This document shows positions 54,796 through 64,000 of a stretch of DNA of 64,000 bases, one piece after another. This DNA comes from Arachnopeziza araneosa (lineage: Eukaryota > Ascomycota > Leotiomycetes > Helotiales > Arachnopezizaceae): positions 372,001 to 436,000 of the forward strand of contig QYAI01000007.1 in the NCBI GenBank assembly GCA_003988855.1, in the 5' to 3' direction. A program made the translations under genes and the position numbers. A model generated the notes under the pieces. That model did not search any database. It was not told the origin of the DNA and saw only the letters and a program-made list of their open reading frames with translations. Position 1 is the first letter of the stretch, and the number at the start of each line of letters is the position of its first letter.

Positions 54796-56110
54796 CAAAT
54801 ATACATCTCCTTTCTTAGAAGGGTCAGGTTATGGAATCTTCTCCACTTCATCTGCCCAGGGAATGGCACTCTGCGCTCCTTTCCTGAACGATATATTAGT
54901 CTCGACCGTGATAGAACCCTATGAATCTGCAACCCAGCTTTCAAGCCAGTTCAAACATGTTCTTGGAGCTCGATTCCTGAATCCTATTAAATTTAAGAAA
55001 ATATTAACATACCTCTCAACTGTCCTCGCGGCAGCTTTACACGCCCAGTGCAGGATTTCCTTCGTACTTTTCCTACCACGCACCATCTCAACAGCATAAG
55101 CACCCACAAATGTGTCCCCAGCCGCCGTTGTATCCACGACCTTCACTACCTTTTCTGCAGGAGCAAAACCTTTCTCGCCATCCTTGCTCGCGAATACAAC
55201 TCCATTCGCCCCAAGCGTGACGACGACATTCTTCACCCCTTTCGAGATGAAGTCGTCGAGCACAGCGGCCCATGAGAATCCCGGTACCTCGACTTCCTCC
55301 ACGTGCCGTCCTGTTAGGATGGCGGCTTCGCTCTCGTTAACTATCAGATGCTCCAGATCGTGAAAGACGGAGTCTGGCAAGGGAACAGCAGGGGCGGGAT
55401 TTAGTAACACTGGAACGTGAGCTGCTTTTGCCGTTTCTATGATTTGGAGAACGGTGGGGAGGGGTATTTCAAGCTGCAGGATGATTAGGGATGGGATTGG
55501 CGAACCAAGTGAAGTTGAGGGAATGAATCGCTCTGGGGAAATTGTGTGGTTTGCGCCTGGGGAGAGGAGTATCTTGAGAAACGTTAGAATAATGTAAGAT
55601 TTCGAGTAGATGAAATGTTTCGCAGACGTCGAACAGAGGATCCAAGTCTCGTGAGGGACGTATAACATTACGACATACCCTATTTTCACCAGTAGTTTCT
55701 TCAACTAAAATCACAGCTACACCGGTATTTGTTCCCTTCACTGATTGGATTTCTGAGGTCTCAACCCCAGATGAACGTAGTGATAAAATCAACTCCGGTC
55801 CAAACTCATCAGCGCCAACCGCTCCTAGCATTTTGACTGTGATATCAGACCCCTGAGTTGACTCGTTTGTATTTCCATGATCCTCTGCTTTGTTAAATGC
55901 AAAGGAGTAAAGCTTTGCTGAACCACTTGATGGATTAGGACTCGAACGAGAAAGTCGAGCACAAGCCACAGCTTGATTAGCACCTTTTCCGCCTGGACCG
56001 GTAGAGAATGAAGAAGCCGTGAGAGTCTCGCCACCTGAGGGCACACGCGGGGTAGAAGTAACGAGATCCATATTGAGGGAGCCGATTATCAATATCGTCT
56101 TGGAAGCCAT
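54796..56110 (-). CDS. RBK1: Ribokinase
   Basis: Three exons, 56110-55679, 55572-55013, 54883-54796; 359 aa. A PfkB-family sugar kinase that phosphorylates D-ribose to ribose-5-phosphate. Start MASKTILIIGSLNMDLVTST; the sugar site FSTGPGGKGANQAVACARL; PAPAVPLP; and the C-terminal signature VDTTAAGDTFVGAYAVEMV, in which the Asp of GD is the catalytic base. Exon 3 gives RKGAQSAIPWADEV, the expected end. Introns of 106 and 129 nt are longer than the window norm; the unspliced alternative would end the protein after ERYVNIF. A Ser/Asn-rich insertion follows the GGKGANQ motif (SRSSPNPSSGSAK). Divergent from VPS1. Confidence 0.93.
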
Positions 56111-56833
56111 AATGACTTTCAAAGTGCTATGAAATCTCAGCGAGGGAGAAGCTTGAGCTGCTGAAGTAAATGCTACTAGGGACCGTCTCGGTCCTTGTGA
56201 ACTACTTTGTTCACCTGGACCACCTAGGTACGTAGGTACCTAATCCTCTCGGGGCTCAAACTAGCAATTCACGTGTTCAGCCTCTGTATAAGTAGCAGCC
56301 TGAGAAGACGCGTAGAGAGAACTCGTAAGCTTGGAAATTGGTCGTACAAAGCGGATTCGAGTTTCGGCAGAGGCTACACCATGATAAGCCAGTGCGAGGG
56401 AAAAGAGTATCATAGATGCGAAGAGCCTCTCAATCAAAAAGCAATCGTAGTTTGACATTGACGTCTGGCGGCATCTATACGAAATAAACAAAACCGGAAG
56501 CTTGAATTCTTAGTACATTTGAAGAACAGATATTTGACTTACGCTTAACTTCCCATGGCCTTCAAGTAAGGCTTCTCGATCTTTCAAGTACATCGGTGAC
56601 TGTAGATGTTTGGTGAGGAGGAGATTGAAACGGTGTTGTGGCGGTGCTAACGCCACACCACGAGTCGCCAAACTTGCATACGCAGCCCAACCATCATCAT
56701 CAATAAATCAACAAGGCAGCCTCAAAAACACACACATAAGATCGCGCTCCACTCCCACCTACGTTCTTACTTTGTCGCCTCAACGCTTCTGCCTCGTATT
56801 AACACTTCGCATAACCATAATCCCTCTTCCGCA
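56111..56833. promoter_or_regulatory. Divergent region between ribokinase and VPS1
   Basis: 723 bp. A minus-strand frame at 56261-56491 (76 codons) has one hydrophobic stretch but no family resemblance. A short near-palindromic run, GTACGTAGGTACC, occurs near 56230. No regulatory site is certain. Confidence 0.4.
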
Positions 56834-59135
56834 ATGTCTGTGGTGCCCGCGCAAGGCGGCATTTCAGATCCCGGCCTCATAACGTAGGTTATCACTGAGC
56901 TGTCTTTGTCTTTGCGCCGGTGTGCTAACAGAGTCTGCAGGCTGGTGAACAAGCTCCAAGATGTTTTCACAACAGTTGGAGTCCAAAACCCTATCGATCT
57001 TCCTCAAATAGTGGTGGTGGGCAGTCAGTCAAGTGGAAAGAGTTCCGTTTTAGAAAACATAGTAGGACGAGACTTGTAAGGAGCAGCACCACTTTCCAGC
57101 GTGGCTCAGGACTAACAAAGAATTTTAGTTTACCTCGAGGCACTGGTATTGTAACTCGGCGGCCGCTTGTTCTCCAGCTCATCAACCGCCCGGCATCTGC
57201 AGCCAAGACAAATGGAGTCAAAGATGAGCTATCAGCTGGGGGAGATAAAGAAGCTAATATCGACGAGTGGGGCGAATTTCTTCACATACCAGGCCAGAAA
57301 TTCTACGACTTTAATAAGATTCGAGATGAGATTGTGAAGGAGACGGAGGCGAAGACTGGACGAAACGCAGGTATCTCGCCAGCACCCATCAACCTCCGAA
57401 TCTATTCTCCAAACGTCCTTACTCTTACGCTTGTCGATTTACCTGGCCTGACAAAAGTCCCCGTTGGCGACCAACCCCGAGACATTGAGAGGCAGATTAA
57501 GGAGATGGTGCTCAAACAAATCAGCAAGCCCAATGCAATTATCCTGGCTGTTACTGGAGCAAATACCGATCTGGCAAACTCGGACGGCCTCAAGCTTGCA
57601 CGGGAAGTTGATCCTGAAGGGCAGAGAACAATTGGTGTGCTCACGAAAGTTGATTTGATGGATGAGGGAACCGACGTAGTGGACATCTTGGCTGGACGAA
57701 TTATTCCCCTCAGACTAGGATACGTCCCAGTAGTTAACAGAGGGCAGAGGGATATTGACAATAAAAAAGCCATCACGGCTGCGTTGGAAAATGAGAAGAA
57801 CTTCTTCGAAAATCACAAGGCATACCGAAACAAAAGCTCTTATTGCGGTACCCCATACCTAGCGCGGAAGCTCAATCTGATTCTCATGATGCATATCAAA
57901 CAGACCTTACCAGATATCAAAGCTCGAATTTCAGCCTCTCTCCAGAAATATACAACAGAATTAGCCGGCCTCGGAGATTCAATGCTAGGGAATAGTGCAA
58001 ATATTGTTTTGAACATCATCACAGAATTCTCAAATGAGTGGCGGACGGTACTAGAAGGCAACAACACTGAACTCTCAAGCATTGAATTGTCGGGTGGTGC
58101 TAGAATCAGTTTCGTTTTCCACGAACTCTACGCCAACGGAGTCAAGGCAGTTGATCCATTTGACCAGATCAAGGATATCGATATCAGAACAATTCTTTAC
58201 AACTCTTCTGGCTCTTCTCCAGCTCTTTTTGTTGGCACAACAGCATTCGAACTCATTGTCAAACAACAAATTAAGCGTTTAGAGGAGCCTAGTTTGAAAT
58301 GTGTTTCTTTGGTTTATGACGAACTCGTCCGCATTCTCACACAACTGCTGGGAAAGCAACTCTTCCGTAGATATCCTCAACTCAAAGAAAAGTTTCACCT
58401 CGTTGTCATCAGCTTTTTCAAGAAGGTTATGGATCCTACAAACAAGCTTGTCAAGGACTTGGTCTCTATGGAATCCTGCTACATTAACACTGGCCATCCC
58501 GATTTCTTGAACGGACACCGGGCTATGGCTATCGTTAATGACCGCCACGCTCAGTCGAAGCCAGTGCAGGTTGATCCCAAGACTGGTAAGCCAATGCCAG
58601 CTTCAGCAACTCCAGCTCGAGCCGCCAGTCCTACTCTCGATAGTCTGAACGATGCAAACGGGGGGTTCTTTGGGAGCTTCTTTGCGTCTAAGAACAAGAA
58701 GAAGATGGCTGCTATGGAGGCTCCACCACCAACGCTCAAAGCATCTGGTACTTTGTCCGAGCGAGAAGGCATCGAGGTCGAGATTATCAGTAAGTAGGCC
58801 ATTCTCAAGAGAGAGGGCCGACTAACAAGCACAGAACTCCTGATCAATTCTTACTACAACATTGTCAAGAGAACGATGATCGATATGGTGCCAAAAGCCA
58901 TCATGCTCAACCTTGTTCAGTAAGTTCTTCAATATCGAGTCATAGATTCTTCGCTCATAGTTATAGATTTACAAAGGACGAGATGCAGCGGGAACTCCTC
59001 GAGAACATGTATAGAACAGATACACTTGATGAACTCCTCAAGGAGAGTGATTACACGATCCGGAGAAGAAAGGAGTGTCAGCAAATGGTGGAGTCGCTTT
59101 CACGTGCTAGCGAGATTGTGAGTCAGGTACAATAG
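56834..59135 (+). CDS. VPS1: Dynamin-related GTPase Vps1
   Basis: Five exons: 56834-56883, 56941-57075, 57129-58789, 58835-58919, 58967-59135; 699 aa, the normal size. The GTPase domain has G1 GSQSSGKSSVLE (about residue 43), a LPRGTG switch I, DLPGLTKVPVGDQP (about 165), and TKVDLMDEG (about 233). The dynamin middle domain follows (FFENHKAYRNKSSYCGTPYL), then a variable Pro/Ala/Lys insert (about residues 540-600) and the GED (EDs helices ending TIRRRKECQQMVESLSRASE). There is no pleckstrin domain, as expected for Vps1. It drives fission at endosomes, vacuoles and peroxisomes. Introns are 45-57 nt. Confidence 0.97.
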
Positions 59136-60967
59136 AGCTTTGTGACTGCTCGAGTTAGACCAGCAGCGATACCGGCAGCAGAGAAAACCAGGAAAGGGGT
59201 GGTACGGGTCATGGAGCTTAGCACAAATACCGTGCTAGTATCCGAGCATCTGTGTTTCGAGCCCTTGTTTGATATGATACCTCATGGCGATACTAATGAC
59301 GTGGAATAGAATATGTGGATGCGGCGAAGGGTCGGCGCATGTTGGTGATTTGCCGGGCGATGTGAAGGAAAGGGGGAGCGGATGATGGCAAGGCGGCGGT
59401 GAAGCTTGTATGGTTCTAGTATTTTCCAGTCGAGAAGCTCTGCATACATTTAGATCGCGCAAGAGATTCGATGCTTCTTCCTCAACAGTTCTCTGACCTC
59501 CCAACGCATTCTCTGATAGTGGTGATCGCGTTCCACTAGATTTCTTTTCTGCGGCTCCCAAGTGCCACGATGGGTACGTACCATCGACAGCGAGGAGCCG
59601 ACGGCCAATAGGGGCAGCAGCAGAGGGCAGCAGCTCACCGCGTCCTCTACCTCTGCCTCTGCCTCTGCCTCTCCAGCAACACAGTCAGATCGGTTGGTGT
59701 CGGAGCAGTTGACGTTTCATGCCGTCCCGCATCCCAGCGCAGCCAGCCCCAGCCTTGCAACGCCTCGAAAGGGCCAGCGGCGAATCGCTGGGCGTCCTGG
59801 AAGTGCAATCTTCGGTGGCACTCACCAGCCAGCGAACCGGCAGCCCGGAAACGGTGAACCACAGTTGTGGGACATCTTTGCGCAAGCAGAAAACGCCCAG
59901 TTTGGCCGCTAGGAGCGAAAATGGTCACATCAGAAGGATGCGCAGACTCGGAATTGTGCAAGTTGATCCGTCGCGTAAGATTCCAAGAACTCCGTTTTTT
60001 CCTTCTTCCTATCGAATAGGAAGTCCAGGACGCCCAGCGGCCTTGCACACGGCGTCGCCCTCTCCTCCCGGCGGGACATGCCCTGAACCCGCACCGCAAG
60101 TTCCCTATCATTCCCTCCTCTTCCAACCCACGTTGTGGTGCGACCAAGAGATCGCACAAGGAGACGCCTGCTGCATTGCGAAATCTTGGAGCCGAATGGC
60201 GGCTCTGAACATGGGTACTTAAGGTATCGTGAATGGTCCATCCAGCCTTCGAAATGCAAAGACCTCTGACACAGAGAGCGCCGGATCCAGCTGAACGGCC
60301 GATTGAAGTGAACAGCCCTTGGTCGTCATTGTCTCCGTCTGTGGCGTCTCTTGCTTTTTTCGAAGCCCGTTCGAAATACCGCCCATCCCTGGCATAAATC
60401 ATTTTTTGGCTCCTGGGTCAGCAGTATAAGGGAGAGGACGGTCGTCCAAGGAAGTATGGCTCTAGGACTACAAAGTCAAGAGCAACTCAGTGCGAGGAAT
60501 TCCAAGAAAATTCGACGTCTTAAATCATCCAGAACGGCCCTCACAGTCACTACCCCGCCAAAAGATATGTCGAGAGGTGATCCTCCTTCTCCACCGCCAA
60601 ATCCTCCTCCCAGCCCATCATGGAGGATGCTTTGGAATGACGGACAAACGATGTAACGGTAAGTGACGAATCTTGAGGAGCATCGAGTTCTCCAGAATCT
60701 AATCGGTGACTTAGACATTCTATGCCGTCAGCCATCTCCGCGAGTTCGGGACAGTCGATACTCATGATTACGGTTTGCACAACTACGCTTCACTCAAGAT
60801 CAATCAGCAGTGGAAGTTATGTATTCGAAAGAGCGGGCAAAGAACAAGCTTTTAGAAAGAGGTAGCGCTGGCAGGTTTCTGGTTCTTGGCGAAAACTTTT
60901 AGACTTGGATTGAGGCGTTATTCTAGAGGTTGAACTTTGGGATAAAACTCGATAATGATAATATCAA
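59136..60967. other. Gene-poor 1.8-kb stretch, GC-richer, no recognised gene
   Basis: Between the convergent 3' ends of VPS1 and the CoA-transferase gene. Several frames of 110-250 codons overlap here on both strands (for example plus 59562-59912 and 59719-60222, minus 59647-60402). Their Arg/Ser/Pro-rich translations, mutual overlap and lack of any domain fit chance open frames in GC-rich DNA. A diverged gene or non-coding transcript cannot be excluded. Confidence 0.45.
59644..59672. repeat. Hexanucleotide microsatellite (CTCTGC)n
   Basis: About four and a half units of CTCTGC, the first with one mismatch (CTCTAC), at 59644-59672 in the gene-poor stretch. Being a multiple of three it keeps overlapping frames open, which partly explains the long chance frames here. 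Confidence 0.85.
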
Positions 60968-62376
60968 TCATAACTTCGGTCCTGGTTTCTTGACCAAGCC
61001 TCCGCCTTGAATTTCGTAATCTTCACCAATTTTCCAGCCAAGCCATTGTGATAGAATCGCTTCGCCTCCCTGGCCTGGATATAATGGTGCCGGACTATAT
61101 CCTTCTCCTGGTACGCCTGGGCCCTGTCCATAAGATGCATCCTCTAGGCTTGAATGTTTGGACACCGCTCTATTCGGCGTATCTCGTAGGGTGACGACTG
61201 GTCTCTGACCTCCTTCTCGGCTGGAGTCCAAACGAAGTTCATGGTAATCTAAGATAGGCGTGCAACAAGCATCTGTACCATCAAAAACCTCCTCCCATTC
61301 TGCTCTTGTCTTCTCCTTGAATAGACGAGTGAAAGTAGACCGAAGTTCTGGCCACGTCGTCCTGTCATCTCTGGTTTGCTCCAAGCCTCTGCCAGCCAAT
61401 CCAAGGCCTCGAATCAGCTCCTTGAAAAATTGTGGCTCGAGAGCTCCAACAGACATGAATTTCCGATCTTTGGTCATATATGTATCATACCATGGAGAGC
61501 CACCGTCTAGAATATTCTCTCCTCTCGATCTATTCCACATGGGAGTGTGTAGCAACATCCTAGGAAAGGAGGCAAAGTAAGAACTTGCGTCAACCATATT
61601 CGCTTCAACCACTTGTCCTTTTCCACTCTTTTCTCGCGCGAGTAGTGCGAGAAGAATCCCTTGGAATAATACGGCTCCCCCAGCCGCAAAATCGGCCAAG
61701 ATATTTCCTGGAGGCACAGGGTTCTCTCCTCTCCATCCAAGCAGCGATAACACTCCACTGACAGCTAGATAATTTATGTCATGGCCAGCCACTTGAACCC
61801 CGCGGAGTCAGCGATTTGCTTTCTCGACATGCTTCAAAAATAAAGAGAATCTAATACTACAGCACTTGAAATACTCTGTTTACCAACTAAACATAGGCAA
61901 GGAATGGCAGAACCCAGGGATTCTTACTATCTTTATAACGTCCATCTCGTCTAAAACCAGTCATGCGGCCGACGATGATTCTCGGGTTCAATGCGAGCAA
62001 AACATCTGGTCCTAAGCCAAGTTTTTCCAAGACTCCAGGCCTGAACGGGTCGATAACAATATCTATGTGCGGGATTAGAGATTTTACCAAGGATACACCA
62101 CCGGCTGATTTGAGATCCAGGGCTATGGACGACTTGTGTCTTGCCAGAGGATCATTGCTCGGCGGTATCACCTTGTTGGAGTGAGTGACATTTGGAATTG
62201 AGCGGTCAACTCGTAAGACGTCCGCTCCCGAGTCGGTGAGTAAGAGACCTGCAAATGGGCCTAGGATATTTGTTACTCATTGTCTCACGACGTAACGCAG
62301 CTAAGGGCAATTTACCTGGTGCGAGCCCAGCGAACTCTAGAACTTTCAAGCCTGTCAATACCGGTGGTCCTGCCAT
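60968..62376 (-). CDS. Family III CoA-transferase, alpha-methylacyl-CoA racemase-like
   Basis: Three exons, 62376-62316, 62260-61928, 61791-60968; 405 aa. CaiB/BaiF fold: start MAGPPVLTGLKVLEFAGLAP then GPFAGLLLTDSGADVLRVD, ALDLKSAGGVSLVKSLIPHI, DIVIDPFRPGVLEKLGLGPD and MTGFRRDGRYKDMAGHDINY, which includes the His and Asp region used for alpha-proton transfer in racemases. PPGNILADFAAGGAVLFQGI and VVEANMVDASSYF follow. It likely epimerises 2-methyl-branched acyl-CoAs for peroxisomal beta-oxidation. The last three residues PKL are close to a PTS1 signal (SKL-like), supporting a peroxisomal site, but this variant is weak. The second intron is 136 nt. Confidence 0.9.
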
Positions 62377-63104
62377 TGAGCTATTGAATTATTCAACCAA
62401 CCCAATGTTGTGGTCCAAGAGAACGAGGTTCTTCTTGTGGAAGGATTTCAAGAATACGTCCCTCATCCTTTTCATGAACAGTTCAGAGGGGAACCGAGGT
62501 CATTCCAAAAAGGCAAGTTTGCCGAGTGATGCTGCAACATGAAAAGATGCAACCAAAAGTTCGATCGACGGTGGATAAAGACGTGAGCAATTGGTTTACA
62601 TAGCTCAAAGTTGGTTCAAATAATACTCTAATATAGTCACATACTATTGTTTTAGGATGTGCTTACCACACTGCTTTGTTGATATAGACCAACCCTCCCC
62701 CCATATCTCGTACAAATACAGGTCATCTCTTCTTTCACTAGATGTATTATATTATACATTCAGCTCATACCAGATGAAAAGGGAGCGACCGAGAAAATAT
62801 CAAACCACAATCATCTCCAGAAGCAAAAGCGTCAAGACCAAAGTGCAGTAGGTTCATTCTCTACTACAATACTATCATCAAGTCTGACCGAGATCTCGGT
62901 CAAGCTAAAGTTTACATTCATGGACGCATGGAAGATAGTGGCTTATTTGATTATATAATTGTAGGTTTGCCCAAACACGTGGAGGGAGGAGAGATGTTTT
63001 GTCCGCAAATATAGGGGTACGTTCGCTAGTGTAAGCGAAACCTGATAAATACCTGTTTCTTAAATTTTCTGCGCCGCAACCTATTTCTTCGCAAAATACA
63101 CAAA
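62377..63104. promoter_or_regulatory. Divergent region between the racemase-like and beta-lactamase-like genes
   Basis: 728 bp, AT-rich, no gene seen. A minus-strand frame (62905-63144) overlaps the start of the next gene and has no family resemblance. Confidence 0.45.
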
Positions 63105-64000
63105 ATGGAACAATTAGAGTCTCGGTTGAAGGACGCAGTAGCACAACAAAAGCTACCTGGAGTAGTTCTCGCTTCCGCGAGGAGAGACCGTATGAATACT
63201 CACCTCGTCATCAGTTAGATCCAATCTAACCTCACCATCAGAGGAAAGCCACTACATCAAGACATTTGGAAATAGCAGTCTCCAACCCTTAGCTGCACCC
63301 CTCACCCCAGAGTCTGTACTTTGTCTAGCATCATGCACCAAGCTGGTAACCTCGGTAGCAGCTATGCAATGTGTAGAAGAGGGTCTGATTTCCCTCGATT
63401 CAGACATCTCCGCCTACTTACCAGAATGGAAAGAAGCCCAGATTCTAACAGGGTTCAAAAGCGATGAAGAGGGCGGCGCACCTATTTTGAAGGATACGGA
63501 TCATTGCATTACATTAGAACAACTTTTGACGCAAACAAGCGGGATCACGGGCTTGGAAAACGAGGAAATCGGGAAGTACTATGCCGCTATTGGGAGTAGT
63601 AAAGCTACGCTCTTGCAGCGGTATTTCATGAGTGATGAAGAAGAGGCACAGAGGGAGGCTTTGCCGGAGATCAGAGAGTTGATGGGGAAATTGTTATGTG
63701 TTCCCCTTGCTACGTACACAGATCGAAGCTAATCACATTTGGCATCCAACAGACCGTTGAGCCTCTCATTTTCGAGCCAGGGACAGGGTGGGCGTACGGT
63801 CAAGGTACAGATTGGGCTGGACAGCTAGTCTGTCTCCTAAGATGATCCTGAAAAGAGCTCTGCTAACCTCTTCAAGATCGAAAGACTCACCCACAAATCA
63901 CTTGAAGAGTACTGCCAGGAGAAGATATTCCACCCCCTCAACATGGGGCGCACCACCTACCGTCTTCTCCACCACCCTGAGATAGCCAACAGCCTAATCC
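63105..64000 (+). CDS. Class C beta-lactamase-like serine hydrolase, cut by the window edge
   Basis: Partial: 63105-63188, then 63244 to about 63700, 63753-63827 and 63877 to beyond 64000. The start is MEQLESRLKDAVAQQKLPGV, followed by HYIKTFGNSSLQPLAAPLTP and the active-site SxxK in LASCTKLVTSVAAMQ, where Ser is the nucleophile. Then come CVEEGLISLDSDISAYLPEW, LEQLLTQTSGITG, LIFEPGTGWAYGQGTDWAGQ (the Tyr of the second motif) and FHPLNMGRTTY. Fungal relatives include esterases and acyltransferases such as LovD, often in secondary metabolism. The substrate is unknown. The end of exon 2 is uncertain (best donor GTTCCC near 63700). No signal peptide. Confidence 0.8.

Noticed and set aside
56261..56491. 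76-codon minus-strand frame as a small membrane protein
   Set aside because: One hydrophobic stretch but no conserved pattern, and it lies in the ribokinase-VPS1 promoter gap.
59647..60402. 251-codon minus-strand frame as a gene
   Set aside because: Arg/Gly/Ser-rich translation without domains, overlapped by plus-strand frames of similar length, and kept open by a GC-rich repeat.
1..64000. tRNA, rRNA, CRISPR or prokaryotic mobile elements
   Set aside because: No cloverleaf with a GTTCRANNC arm, no rRNA-like blocks and no regularly spaced repeats were seen by eye; spliced nuclear genes show this is a eukaryotic genome.

Overview
The window is nuclear DNA of a filamentous ascomycete (Pezizomycotina; the gene content feels like Leotiomycetes, but that is an impression, not a measurement). 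Evidence: dense genes on both strands, many 45-60 nt GT-AG introns with CTRAY-like branch sites, single-copy fungal housekeeping genes (SRP54, VMA1, VPS1, COG3, RTT109, UGO1, INP1, RRP15, RSA3, QNS1-derived sequence), and families such as UsgS, FmdA formamidase and RTT109 typical of these fungi. No virus, bacterial operon, CRISPR array or rRNA/tRNA gene was recognised.

Layout. 1-8 kb: a prenylcysteine oxidase-like gene, a small secreted protein, then a decayed full-length copy of glutamine-dependent NAD+ synthetase (QNS1) inserted in another reading frame. 7.9-20 kb: an unknown fungal protein, a mitochondrial J-protein, a GH18 chitinase, an FG nucleoporin (NUP42/AMO1), the Golgi tether subunit COG3 and the mitochondrial RCC1 protein FMP25. 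20-24.3 kb: divergent ribosomal protein genes RPS26 and ubiquitin-RPS27a, and a small Gln/Gly-rich protein. 24.4-31 kb: formamidase with a GATA-rich promoter, a multi-pass UsgS-type membrane protein and the peroxisome inheritance factor INP1. 31-42 kb: CUE3/ASCC2, an unknown Ser-rich protein, RSA3, a secreted FAD oxidoreductase, and SRP54 divergent from RRP15. 42-54 kb: the ferredoxin YAH1 divergent from UGO1; RTT109 divergent from a mitochondrial ribosomal protein (MRPL15 type); GID7/WDR26; and V-ATPase subunit A. 54-64 kb: ribokinase divergent from VPS1, a gene-poor 1.8-kb stretch, a family III CoA-transferase/racemase, and a class C beta-lactamase-like gene cut by the right edge.

Most neighbours share no pathway. 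They are ordinary fungal housekeeping genes, often in divergent pairs.

The most interesting structure is the QNS1 copy. It is intronless, runs from 6 nt before the ATG to a poly(A) tract 114 nt after the stop, is flanked by a 6-bp direct repeat, and carries at least three nonsense mutations and five frameshifts. Removing it rejoins a host reading frame that stays open for about 50 more codons. This is a processed retrocopy (reverse-transcribed mRNA) that broke a gene.

A second theme is unusual splicing. There are three to four GC-AG introns, a 5-nt microexon in formamidase, a start codon split by an intron in the ubiquitin-S27a gene, and one intron whose conserved 3' end is TGG instead of AG. 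All gene models were derived by hand from reading frames, splice signals and family knowledge; no alignment or database search was run.
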